Source of the DNA: Halomonas sp. THAF5a
Lineage (GTDB): Bacteria > Pseudomonadota > Gammaproteobacteria > Pseudomonadales > Halomonadaceae
NCBI RefSeq assembly: GCF_009363755.1
Contig: NZ_CP045417.1
Span: 868,001 to 932,000, forward strand
Direction of reading: 5' to 3'
DNA length: 64,000 nt
Part shown: piece after piece, positions 26,766 to 34,436 of the stretch
How positions within the stretch are numbered: position 1 is the stretch's first letter
Layout of the letters: each line of letters opens with the position of its first letter
The notes under the pieces: model-generated
The model's database searches: none
What the model was told of the DNA's origin: nothing
What the model saw: only the letters and a program-made list of their open reading frames with translations
Translations under genes and position numbers: made by a program

Positions 26766-27530
26766 ATGGAGCTCGGAGGACTCGCGGCGACGCTCGCCAT
26801 CATGGCCGTGGCCGGCTACCTGCACACGGTATCCGGCTTCGGCCTCGGCATGATCGTGATGGGCGCCGCCGGAGGGCTCGGCGTGGCCTCGGTGCCGGTG
26901 CTGGCCGCGGTGGTCAGCCTGGTGACCCTGGTCAACAGCGCCGTCGCCCTGCCGGGCAGCGGGCGCAGCCTCGGCGCACCGCGGATCCTGGCGCTCGCCG
27001 TCGGCATCGCGCCCTCCATCGTGCTGGGCGTCTGGCTGCTGTCGTGGCTCGACGCCACCTTCACGGCACTGCTCACCCTGCTGCTGGGGGCCCTCGTGCT
27101 CTCCGGGGGCATCAGCATCGGCCTGCAGCCGCAACCCCGCCGCGCCGAGTCTCCCCCCTGGTCCTTCGCCGTGAGTGGCGCGCTGACCGGCATGTGCGGC
27201 GGGCTCTTCGGCGTCCCCGGGCCGCCGGTCATCTATCACTGCTATCGCCAGCCGCTGCCGCTGGAGACGATCCGCCTGCTGCTGATCCTCTGCTTCGCGA
27301 TCACCTCCGGGGTGCGCACCCTCTACGTCGCCAGTCAGGGCGGGCTGACCGCCGATGTCTGGCAGCTGGCCCTATGGTCGATGCCGGTGGTCGGCGGCGC
27401 CACCTGGCTCGGGCGTCGCTATCCCCTGCCGTGCTCCGCCGGGCTGATGCGCCGGCTGGCCATGCTGACCCTGGTCGGGCTCGGCGTGGCGATCCTGCTC
27501 AAAGGTACCTTTTTGCTGATCACGGGCTAG
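26766..27530 (+). CDS. tauE: TauE/SafE family anion exporter, copy 1
   Basis: Inner-membrane protein of 254 residues with about eight hydrophobic segments and the two TauE repeats: TVSGFGLGMIVMG in the first half and MCGGLFGVPGPPVIYHCY in the second. In taurine degraders members of this family are the presumed exporters of the sulfite released by Xsc. The gene is 43 bases after pta. A second, clearly homologous copy follows, sharing the same two signatures and the RQPL segment after the second. Confidence 0.88.
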   Translation: MELGGLAATLAIMAVAGYLHTVSGFGLGMIVMGAAGGLGVASVPVLAAVVSLVTLVNSAVALPGSGRSLGAPRILALAVGIAPSIVLGVWLLSWLDATFTALLTLLLGALVLSGGISIGLQPQPRRAESPPWSFAVSGALTGMCGGLFGVPGPPVIYHCYRQPLPLETIRLLLILCFAITSGVRTLYVASQGGLTADVWQLALWSMPVVGGATWLGRRYPLPCSAGLMRRLAMLTLVGLGVAILLKGTFLLITG

Positions 27531-27759
27531 CATTATTGGCGCGGCCCTGGCATATTACGCCGCCTTTTTTCAGGGCAAGGACGAGACCCGTGACGACGCC
27601 TGCCGCGAGGGAACGCCGTCAGGGCGAGCCGGGCCGAGGCCCGGCACACGGAGTCATCGTCTGTCCGCTCGTCCCATCATGCGCCGGCCGGCGCGTGGCC
27701 GCGTTCCATTCCCCGATCGATTCGCGTCAGGAGGGGAGCCACACAGGATCGACAGCACC

Positions 27760-28509
27760 ATGACCCTCGAGGTACTCCTCTCCTTCATCGCCATCGCCGC
27801 CATCGCCGGCTACTTCCAGACGGTCACCGGCTTCGGGCTGGGCATGATCGTGATGGGCGCCACCAGCGGACTGGACGTCGCGCCCGTGGCCTCGGTGGCC
27901 GCGGTGGTCAGCCTGATGATGCTGACCAACAGCGCGGTGGCCCTGCCGGGCAAGTTGAAGCATCTCGACAGGGCCGTGGTCCTGGCGACCGTGCTCGGCA
28001 TCGTGCCGGCGACCGTGATCGGCGTGCTGCTGCTCGAGCTGATGAGCAGCCGTGCCGAGAGCGTGCTGCGCATCGCCCTGGGGCTGCTGGTCTGCTACGG
28101 CGGGCTCAGCCTGGTGCTGCGCCCGCGCCAGCGCGAGACCCTCTCCTCGCGGATCAGCTTCTTCATAAGCGGCGTGCTGTCGGGACTCTGCGGCGGGCTC
28201 TTCGGCATCGCCGGGCCGCCGGTGATCTACCAGTGCTATCGCCAGCCGCTGAAGCCGGTGGCGATCCGCAACATGCTGATCCTGCTCTTCGCCTGCACGT
28301 CGAGCATGCGGACCCTGTTCGTCGCCGCCACGGGCGGGCTCAACCTCGAGATCCTGGTGCTGACCGCCTGGGCGATTCCCGCCGTGGCGGTGGCCACCTA
28401 TGCCGGTCGGCGCTGGCCGCCCCGGCTCTCACCGCTGGCCATGCGCCGCATCGCCTTCGTGACGCTGATGGTGATCGGCGGCGGGCTGATCGCCACCGAG
28501 CTCGTCTGA
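27760..28509 (+). CDS. TauE/SafE family anion exporter, copy 2
   Basis: A 249-residue paralogue of the preceding protein, with TVTGFGLGMIVMG and LCGGLFGIAGPPVIYQCY at matching positions. The two differ over most of the remaining sequence, so the duplication is old. The ATG at 27760 is about 20 bases after GGAGGGGAG-like sequence. The 229 bases between the two copies hold no gene. The pair might export different anions (sulfite and sulfoacetate, for example) or form a heteromer; neither can be told from sequence. It converges on the LysR gene, with three bases between the stops. Confidence 0.85.
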   Translation: MTLEVLLSFIAIAAIAGYFQTVTGFGLGMIVMGATSGLDVAPVASVAAVVSLMMLTNSAVALPGKLKHLDRAVVLATVLGIVPATVIGVLLLELMSSRAESVLRIALGLLVCYGGLSLVLRPRQRETLSSRISFFISGVLSGLCGGLFGIAGPPVIYQCYRQPLKPVAIRNMLILLFACTSSMRTLFVAATGGLNLEILVLTAWAIPAVAVATYAGRRWPPRLSPLAMRRIAFVTLMVIGGGLIATELV

Positions 28510-28512
28510 GCC

Positions 28513-29451
28513 TCACGCTTCCCCCATGAGGGGCTGCCGTGAGTGCTGCTGCCAGGCCTCGAGTCCGGCCTCGAGGTAGGGCAGGAAGCGCTGGCAGTGC
28601 CGGGAGGGCGGGTGAAAGCGCGAGGTGATCAGGGCGATCTCCAGGTCGATGGCCGGTTCGAAGGGGACGACCGTGACCCGGCAATCGCGTCGCTTGAGAA
28701 AGCTGTCGGCCGATACCGGATCGACCAGGGCATGGCCCAGGCCCGCATTGACCAGGCTGATGGCCGAGGGAAACAGGTGGGTCTCGATCACGGCCCGGCA
28801 ACGTGCCCCCTCGGCGCGAAAGGCATCCCTCAGCTTCAGGGTGCTCTGATGATGCTCGTTCAGGGTGATCATCGGCCGGTCGTGAAGGTCCTTCGGGGTG
28901 ATCACGCGGCGCCTGGCCAGCGGACTCTCGGGCGGCAGGGCGACGTGCATGCGCAGCCGATAGGGCGTGACCTCCAGTTCGTGCAGGTCGTCCTGGGTCT
29001 CGATGACCCCCAGGTCGAACTGGCCTTCGGCCACCCAGTCGTGAATCTTCGTCGAGCTGAAGGTCTGCAGGGAGAGCTGGCTGTCGGGATGGTCACGCAG
29101 ATAGTCCGCCATGATCTGGGGCATGGCGGTGGGGGAGAGCCCCGGCATGCAGCCGAGGGTCAGCTTGCCGGCCTGGCCCTGACGCAGGCCCTCGGAGAGC
29201 TCGCCGAGGTGCTTGACCGACGCCAGCACCTTGTCGACCCCCTCGGCCAGGTGCTGCGCCTCGGCGGTCAGTTCGGTGCCGTAGTGGTTGCGCCGGAAGA
29301 GCAGGAAGCCGACTTCCTCCTCGAGGTTCGCGATCGCGGTGCTGACCGCCGGCTGGCTGAGTTCCAGCCGGCGCGCCGCCTTGGAGAGGCTGCCGGTCCG
29401 CACGACCTCCTGGAAGATCTGCAGCTGCCGCAGGTTGTGGCGTATCTTCAT
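28513..29451 (-). CDS. LysR family transcriptional regulator
   Basis: Standard 312-residue LysR protein: N-terminal helix-turn-helix (SLSKAARRLELSQPAVSTAI, residues 20-39), linker helix, and a substrate-binding-like effector domain with GKLTLGCMPGLSP. It is divergent from the symporter-racemase-oxidase operon, with about 110 bases between, and is very probably its activator. The co-inducer would be the transported compound, perhaps a D-amino acid. Confidence 0.92.
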   Translation of the reverse strand: MKIRHNLRQLQIFQEVVRTGSLSKAARRLELSQPAVSTAIANLEEEVGFLLFRRNHYGTELTAEAQHLAEGVDKVLASVKHLGELSEGLRQGQAGKLTLGCMPGLSPTAMPQIMADYLRDHPDSQLSLQTFSSTKIHDWVAEGQFDLGVIETQDDLHELEVTPYRLRMHVALPPESPLARRRVITPKDLHDRPMITLNEHHQSTLKLRDAFRAEGARCRAVIETHLFPSAISLVNAGLGHALVDPVSADSFLKRRDCRVTVVPFEPAIDLEIALITSRFHPPSRHCQRFLPYLEAGLEAWQQHSRQPLMGEA

Positions 29452-29478
29452 GGGGTGGGGTCTAAATTGTAGTTATGA

Positions 29479-29517
29479 CTTCATAGGTTTGCTTCAGTTG
29501 TCTTTATAGCATGAAGC
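29479..29517. promoter_or_regulatory. LysR-type binding region
   Basis: Between lysR and the symporter gene lie CTTCA at 29479-29483, GCTTCA at 29491-29496 and its complement TGAAGC at 29512-29517. The GCTTCA-N15-TGAAGC dyad plus the extra half site fits the usual multi-site binding of LysR proteins to divergent promoters. Confidence 0.45.
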
Positions 29518-29562
29518 GAAGAAGCTGACCGCACCTACAACAGAAACAAAGGTGTCCCCTCC

Positions 29563-30972
29563 ATGAACTCGATCGACCTCCTGGGTCTTCTCGTGTACTT
29601 CGCGATACTGATCGTGATCGGCTATCGCAGTGCCAAGAAGGTCTCCGACAGCTCGGACTTCGCCGTGGCCGGCAACAAGATCATCTGGCCGGTGCTCTTC
29701 GCCACCCTGGCCGCCTCCTTCCTGGGCGGTGGCGCCTCCATGGGGCGTGCCGGCAAGTCCTTCGACGAAGGCTACGCCTTCATGTTCGCGGCCTCGGCCT
29801 TCCCTATCGCCACCGTGCTGGCCGGGCTCTATATCGCGCCGCGCCTGAAGCGCTACACCAACGCCCAGACGGTGGGCGACATCATGGCGCATCACTTCGG
29901 CAGCAGCGCCCGGCTGTTCACCGGTATCTTCTCGCTGGTGTTCTGCATCGGCATCCTCGGCGCCCAGGCGCTGGCCGTGGGTACCGTCTTCCATGCCATC
30001 CTCGGCATCGAGGTCTCCACCGGCATCCTCATCGGCATGGCGGTGGTGCTGCTCTATTCCACCGTCGGCGGCATGTGGGCGGTGATCCAGACCGACGTGG
30101 TGCAGTTCCTGATGCTGGCGATCTTCCTGCCGATGACCATGTTGATCGGCATCAACGACCTGGGCGGCCCCGCCGCGCTGGTGGAGCGACTGCCCGAGGC
30201 GCACTTCAGCATCATGGGCGACTACTCCATCGGGATGTTCGTGAGCCTCTTCATTGCCTTCCTGCTAGGCGAGACCCTGGTGCCGCCCTACACCCAGCGG
30301 GCCCTGTCGGCGCCGGACTCGCGCCACGCGCGCATCGGCTACACGGTGGCCGGCGGCTTCGGCTTCCTGTTCTACTTCGTCAGCGCCACCATCGGCCTGA
30401 TCGCCCTGGTGCTCTACCCGAACATCACCCCCGACCAGGCCATGCCGACGCTGATCCGCGATGCCCTGCCGATCGGCATCACCGGCCTGGTGCTGGCCTC
30501 CCTGCTGGCGGTGGTGATGTCCACGGCGGACTCCTACCTCAACTCGGCGGCGGTGATCTTCGTCGGTGACATCTACAAGCCCTTCATCGAGCCCGACGTC
30601 AGCGAGACGAAGCGGCTGTGGATCGAGCGCGTGGTCAACCTGTTGATCGGCCTCGGGGCGGTGGTCTTCGCCCTCTACGCCACCTCCATCGTCGATGCGC
30701 TGCTGATGAGCTACGCGCTCTGGGCGCCGACCATCCTGCTGCCGTTCGTCTTCGCCGTGCTCTTCGACCTGCGCTGCTCGCGCTCGGCGATCGCCGCCAT
30801 GCTGGCCGGGGCCCTGGTGACCATCCTCTGGAAGTGGGGACCCTTCGACCTGCAGGCCGCCACCGGCCTCACCGCCCTGATCGCCGGTGTGATCGCCAAT
30901 ATCGCGGTGTTCACCCTCGTCTATCGCCGCTTCCGCGCGGTGCCCGACGCCCCGGCCCCCTACGCTCAGTGA
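29563..30972 (+). CDS. Sodium:solute symporter (SSS family)
   Basis: Inner-membrane sodium-coupled importer, 469 residues, with about 13 hydrophobic segments. The N terminus (LLVYFAILIVIGYRSAKK) and the ASFLGGGASMGRAGKSF segment are typical of the solute:sodium symporter family, as is the conserved VVMSTADSYLNSA helix with sodium-binding Ser/Thr residues. It starts the operon. A 33-residue hydrophobic peptide follows after ten bases. Substrate is unknown; the racemase and oxidase downstream suggest an amino acid or related acid. Confidence 0.9.
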   Translation: MNSIDLLGLLVYFAILIVIGYRSAKKVSDSSDFAVAGNKIIWPVLFATLAASFLGGGASMGRAGKSFDEGYAFMFAASAFPIATVLAGLYIAPRLKRYTNAQTVGDIMAHHFGSSARLFTGIFSLVFCIGILGAQALAVGTVFHAILGIEVSTGILIGMAVVLLYSTVGGMWAVIQTDVVQFLMLAIFLPMTMLIGINDLGGPAALVERLPEAHFSIMGDYSIGMFVSLFIAFLLGETLVPPYTQRALSAPDSRHARIGYTVAGGFGFLFYFVSATIGLIALVLYPNITPDQAMPTLIRDALPIGITGLVLASLLAVVMSTADSYLNSAAVIFVGDIYKPFIEPDVSETKRLWIERVVNLLIGLGAVVFALYATSIVDALLMSYALWAPTILLPFVFAVLFDLRCSRSAIAAMLAGALVTILWKWGPFDLQAATGLTALIAGVIANIAVFTLVYRRFRAVPDAPAPYAQ

Positions 30973-30982
30973 GGAGACGACC

Positions 30983-31084
30983 ATGACTGCCTATGCCTTC
31001 GCCCTCTATGCCGTCAGCGCGATCAGCGTGATCGCCGCCGTCGGGGTGGGAATCGCCTCCTGGCGTTTCTATCGCGACAACTGA
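30983..31084 (+). CDS. 33-residue single-span membrane peptide, likely symporter accessory subunit
   Basis: A short frame begins ten bases after the symporter stop with GAGGAGA ideally placed six bases before its ATG. The peptide has one membrane segment (residues 5-25, AFALYAVSAISVIAAVGVGI) and a charged end WRFYRDN. Small single-span partners are known for other sodium symporters (MetS with MetP), and an accessory peptide of similar size is annotated beside some SSS transporters. The spacing, binding site and codon use make this a real gene; its role in stability or transport is inference. Confidence 0.75.
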   Translation: MTAYAFALYAVSAISVIAAVGVGIASWRFYRDN

Positions 31085-31259
31085 GTGGCACCCGCCAGGC
31101 CCTGTTCAGGGCCTGGCCTCGTCGACTCACGCCATGTCGCACTACCGCCTGCCGTCGACCATCCCCCCGCTTTCATCGATCACGTCATCGTAGGACTCGA
31201 ACCGGACCATGGCCCTCATGTCCGGTCCGGGCCCGACGCCTTTAGAAGGATCAACGGAA

Positions 31260-32006
31260 ATGAATCACCGCATCCTGCCCGGAGGTCAGCGCTACACCGA
31301 CACCCCGCTGGGCGTGCTTTGCCTGGAGTCCTGGTTTGCCAAGCCGCTCGGCCACCTGCGCCATCCCCGCAGCTTCGACTACCCGGTGGTCTACGAGGTC
31401 ATGGAAGGGGTCGACATTCCGGGGCTGTTGCACCATCCCGGCGATGAACTGCTGGAGCTGCTGATCGATCGTGCCCGTTTCCTCGAGGAGGGCGGTGTCC
31501 GGGTCGTCTCCGGAAGCTGCGGCTTCATGGCTCGCTATCAGCGGCAGGTCGCCGAGGCGGTCTCCGTGCCCGTCGTGCTGTCGAGCCTGACCCTCCTGCC
31601 CTGGCTCGAGATCGTGCATGGCCCGTCGGCCCGACTGGGCGTCCTGACCGCGGATGCCGACGCCCTCGGGGAGGCTCACCTGCGCGGCGCCGGGCGTGCC
31701 TCGGGGACCGACGGCCTCGGCATCGAGGGGCTGCAAGCGGCGCCCGAATTCCGTGAGGTCATCCTGGAGGGACGACGCCATGATCTCGACATGGCGCTCA
31801 TCGCCGAGGAGGTGGCCGCGGCCACGCGTCGCCTGATGGCGCGAGGCCCCCTCGAGGCCATCGTGCTGGAGTGCACCGACCTCTCCGCCTTCGCGGACGT
31901 GGTCAGGGAGGTCTCGGGCCTGCCGGTGTATGACATCGTGCAGGCGATCGACCTGGTGGTCGCGGGCCAGCCCAGTCCCTCGACCCGTCGGGAGTGCCGC
32001 CCATGA
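31260..32006 (+). CDS. Asp/Glu/hydantoin racemase-like protein
   Basis: The 248-residue protein has the two-cysteine arrangement of cofactor-independent racemases: one Cys in VSGSCGFM and one in VLECTDLS, each at the end of a beta strand in a duplicated Rossmann-like fold. The ATG at 31260 has AGAAGGA nine bases upstream; 17 extra in-frame residues upstream lack one. The stop overlaps the next start (ATGA). Together with the DadA-like oxidase it suggests catabolism of one enantiomer of an amino acid: racemisation, then oxidation. It could also be a maleate- or hydantoin-type relative. Confidence 0.8.
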   Translation: MNHRILPGGQRYTDTPLGVLCLESWFAKPLGHLRHPRSFDYPVVYEVMEGVDIPGLLHHPGDELLELLIDRARFLEEGGVRVVSGSCGFMARYQRQVAEAVSVPVVLSSLTLLPWLEIVHGPSARLGVLTADADALGEAHLRGAGRASGTDGLGIEGLQAAPEFREVILEGRRHDLDMALIAEEVAAATRRLMARGPLEAIVLECTDLSAFADVVREVSGLPVYDIVQAIDLVVAGQPSPSTRRECRP

Positions 32007-33250
32007 CCAGCGTTGCCGTGATCGGCGCGGGGATCGTCGGGCTCGCCGTCAGCCATGCCCTGCGCGCGCGAGGGCACGAGGTCAGGCTCGTGGATCCCGA
32101 GCCGCCGGGGGAGGGCACCTCCTTCGGCAACGCCGGCCTGATCGCCAACTACGCCACGGCGCCCATGGCCAGCCCCGAGACCCTTCGCCAGCTGCCGGCC
32201 ATGCTGGCCCGGTCCGACCGTTCCATCGGCATCGATCCGGGCTACACGCCGGCCCTCGCCGGCTTCGGCTGGCGGTTCCTGCGTGCCGCGAGGCCGGCAC
32301 GCTTCGCTCGTCACAAGGCCGACCTGGTGCAGCTGATCGATCGGGCGATCACGGGCCAGCATGCGCTGCTCGATGCGCTCGGGGGCGAGCGGCTCTATCG
32401 GGCCGCCGGCTGTCTGCAGGTCTTCCGTGACGCGCCCTGTTCGCCGTCGGCCCTGGACGCCATGGCCGCGGCCAAGCGCGCTGACGGCGTGGCCTGCGAG
32501 GCGCTCGGTCCGGCGGACGTGCTGGGGCTGGAGCCCGAGCTGAGTGCCGAAGGGCTCGGCGGCGCCCTCTACTTCCCCGAGACCCGTTCGCTGCGCGACC
32601 CGCTGAACTTCAGCCGGTGCCTGCATCGGGCCCTGGAGGGCGAGGGCTTCACCCATGTGTCCGCTCGCGTCGAGGCGCTCACGCCGCTCGCCACGGGAGG
32701 CTGGCGGCTGCAGGCCGGCGAGACCCGCCTGGAGGTGGAGCGGGTGGTCCTCTGTGCGGGCATCGCCAACAACGATCTGCTCCGGTCGCTGGGCATGCGC
32801 CTGCCGGTGGTCAGCGAGCGCGGTTACCACGTGATGCTGGAGACGCCGCTGGCCCTCAACCGGCCGGTCGGCTGGCTGACCCACCATTTCTATGCCACGC
32901 CGATGCAGGAGGGGATACGGCTGGCCGGGACCACCGAGTTCTGCCCGCCTGGCAAGGCGCCGAACGGACGCCGCTGGTCGCGGCTCGCCGACTGGGGCAC
33001 GACGCTGTTCGGCCGCCCGGTCGAGGTGGCCAAGGAGTGGGTGGGGGTTCGGCACTCGACGCCGGATGGCCTGCCGGTGATCGGCGAGGTGCCGGGGCAG
33101 CCGGGGCTGATGCTGGCCTTCGGGCATGGGCATCTGGGGCTCACGCTGTCGGCCGAGACGGGACGTCTGGTGGCCGGCCTGGTCGATGGCGAGGCACTGC
33201 CCGAAGACGCCCAGGCACTCTCGCCACAGCGCTTCCTGAACGCGTCCTGA
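32003..33250 (+). CDS. DadA-like FAD-dependent D-amino-acid dehydrogenase
   Basis: The 415-residue protein has an N-terminal dinucleotide-binding motif (AVIGAGIVGLAVSHAL), the FGNAGLIANYA segment characteristic of the DadA branch of DAO oxidoreductases, and a C-terminal GHGHLGLTLSAETGRLVA FAD loop. It oxidises a D-amino acid to the 2-oxo acid, passing electrons to the respiratory chain. The ATG overlaps the racemase stop, so the two are coupled; a GTG nine bases upstream is a less likely start. It is the last gene of the LysR-controlled operon. Confidence 0.87.
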   Translation: MTSVAVIGAGIVGLAVSHALRARGHEVRLVDPEPPGEGTSFGNAGLIANYATAPMASPETLRQLPAMLARSDRSIGIDPGYTPALAGFGWRFLRAARPARFARHKADLVQLIDRAITGQHALLDALGGERLYRAAGCLQVFRDAPCSPSALDAMAAAKRADGVACEALGPADVLGLEPELSAEGLGGALYFPETRSLRDPLNFSRCLHRALEGEGFTHVSARVEALTPLATGGWRLQAGETRLEVERVVLCAGIANNDLLRSLGMRLPVVSERGYHVMLETPLALNRPVGWLTHHFYATPMQEGIRLAGTTEFCPPGKAPNGRRWSRLADWGTTLFGRPVEVAKEWVGVRHSTPDGLPVIGEVPGQPGLMLAFGHGHLGLTLSAETGRLVAGLVDGEALPEDAQALSPQRFLNAS

Positions 33251-33258
33251 GCGGGGCA

Positions 33259-33287
33259 GGGGCCGCCGAGCGGCGCTCGGCGGCCCC
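33259..33287. terminator. Bidirectional hairpin
   Basis: A perfect 13-base-pair stem (GGGGCCGCCGAGC and complement) with a three-base loop lies between the DadA-like gene and the converging Lin0512 gene. No T tract follows on either side. Confidence 0.65.
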
Positions 33288-33298
33288 AGTGGCGTGGC

Positions 33299-33673
33299 TC
33301 AGCGGTCGTGGTCGCAGAGCCGCCAGACGCCCTCCTCGAGGGGCAGCAGGGCGGCGATGGCGGCGGTGGCGACCACGTGGGTGGTCTCCTGCACGGGGTC
33401 GTGGACGTTGAGCCCGCCGTGCACCACGCGCACCTCGGCGCGGCCCCGGGGCAGCTCGGCCGCCACCACCTCTGTGTCGACCCGGTCGGGGGCCTGCACG
33501 CCGATGGTCACCTGGACCCGCATCTCGCGATGGTCGATGCCCAGCGACTTGAACAGCACGATGGAGGAGTGGTGCAGGGCATCGTGCACGGCGCGGCAGG
33601 CCGCCTTGGTGTAGTCCTCGCCGTAGAGGTCGTTGCCGGTGCCCATTTCCAGGATGATGCGTCGCTCAGTCAT
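33299..33673 (-). CDS. Lin0512 family protein, second copy
   Basis: A 124-residue protein of the Lin0512 family, conserved and of unknown function. Family marks are ILEMGTGNDLYGEDYTKAACRAVHDALHHSS and the C-terminal VVATAAIAALLP. It overlaps the preceding paralogue by eight bases (ATGACTGA), so it is strongly coupled. The two copies share the MG-T--Y-tkAA-rAi-DAL-h pattern but little else, suggesting they form a heteromer or specialised subunits. It is the last gene of the cobST operon. Confidence 0.82.
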   Translation of the reverse strand: MTERRIILEMGTGNDLYGEDYTKAACRAVHDALHHSSIVLFKSLGIDHREMRVQVTIGVQAPDRVDTEVVAAELPRGRAEVRVVHGGLNVHDPVQETTHVVATAAIAALLPLEEGVWRLCDHDR

Positions 33674-34019
33674 GATCGGGCTCCATGTCGAAGGAGACGA
33701 CGATGGCGGCGTTGGCGATCACGCTGGTGCCGCTGCCGTCGGGTTTGTCCACGTCCAGCCCGCCCTTGACCAGGCGCACCGTCGGCTGCCCGTAGGGGAA
33801 GATGCGAAGCAGGGCCGCCGGGTCGACGGCGGCGGGGTCCTGCACCCCGATCTCCACGTCGATCAGCATGGCCTCCTTGGGGAAGCCGAAGGCGTCGGCG
33901 ACGTTGAGCGAGTTGTGCCACAGGGCATCGCGGATCGCCCGGGCGGCGGCCTCGGTATAGTTGCGGCTGCGGATCGAGGTGCCCATGCCGAACTGGGTCA
34001 CCATGCGGGTCTTGGCCAT
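33666..34019 (-). CDS. Lin0512 family protein, first copy
   Basis: A 117-residue member of the Lin0512 family with QFGMGTSIRSRNYTEAAARAIRDALWHNSL and IDVEIGVQDP, ending with VIANAAIVVSFDMEPDHD. The conserved Gly-Thr, Tyr and Asp-Ala-Leu pattern is shared with its neighbour. The gene starts 15 bases after the cupin stop. The family has no assigned activity; the close operon with AAA+/VWA proteins suggests a role around maturation of some enzyme. Confidence 0.82.
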   Translation of the reverse strand: MAKTRMVTQFGMGTSIRSRNYTEAAARAIRDALWHNSLNVADAFGFPKEAMLIDVEIGVQDPAAVDPAALLRIFPYGQPTVRLVKGGLDVDKPDGSGTSVIANAAIVVSFDMEPDHD

Positions 34020-34034
34020 GCGCTCTCTCCGTCG

Positions 34035-34403
34035 TCAGTCGCTGTCGTGGTGGCGGATCACGAAGTGCTTGGTGGTCGTCTCGATCACTTCCCAGTAGCC
34101 GCGGAAACCGTCGGGAATCAGGAAGGCGTCGCCGGTGCGGTAGGTCTGGGCGCTGCCGTCCTCGGCGATCAGCCGCACGTGGCCTTCGAGGATGTAGCAG
34201 AACTCGTCGCGACCGGTGAAGGCGTGCCACTTGCCGGGGGTGCTGGTCCAGGTGCCGGCGATCAGTCGGCCGTCGGGGCTCTGAAAGTTCAGCGTGGCGT
34301 CGTGGTGCGGGTCGCCCTCGACCACGCGGTCCGGCAGGTCGGCCAGGCGCCGGTGGGTTTGCGTCTCGGGATCATGGCCGATGTCGATGACCTTGACGGG
34401 CAT
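34035..34403 (-). CDS. Small cupin protein (Cupin_3 type)
   Basis: A 122-residue single-domain cupin. The first motif appears as GTWTSTPGKWHAFTGRDEFCYILEG and the second as DAFLIPDGFRGYWEVIE. This is the Cupin_3 type, also seen in EutQ and ureidoglycine hydrolase relatives, where several metal ligands are replaced: the second motif here has no His. It may be a binding protein rather than an oxygenase. It lies 31 bases after cobT and 15 bases before the Lin0512 pair. Confidence 0.85.
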   Translation of the reverse strand: MPVKVIDIGHDPETQTHRRLADLPDRVVEGDPHHDATLNFQSPDGRLIAGTWTSTPGKWHAFTGRDEFCYILEGHVRLIAEDGSAQTYRTGDAFLIPDGFRGYWEVIETTTKHFVIRHHDSD

Positions 34404-34436
34404 GGGGCTCTCCTCTGGAAGATCGGGCGTCGAGGA

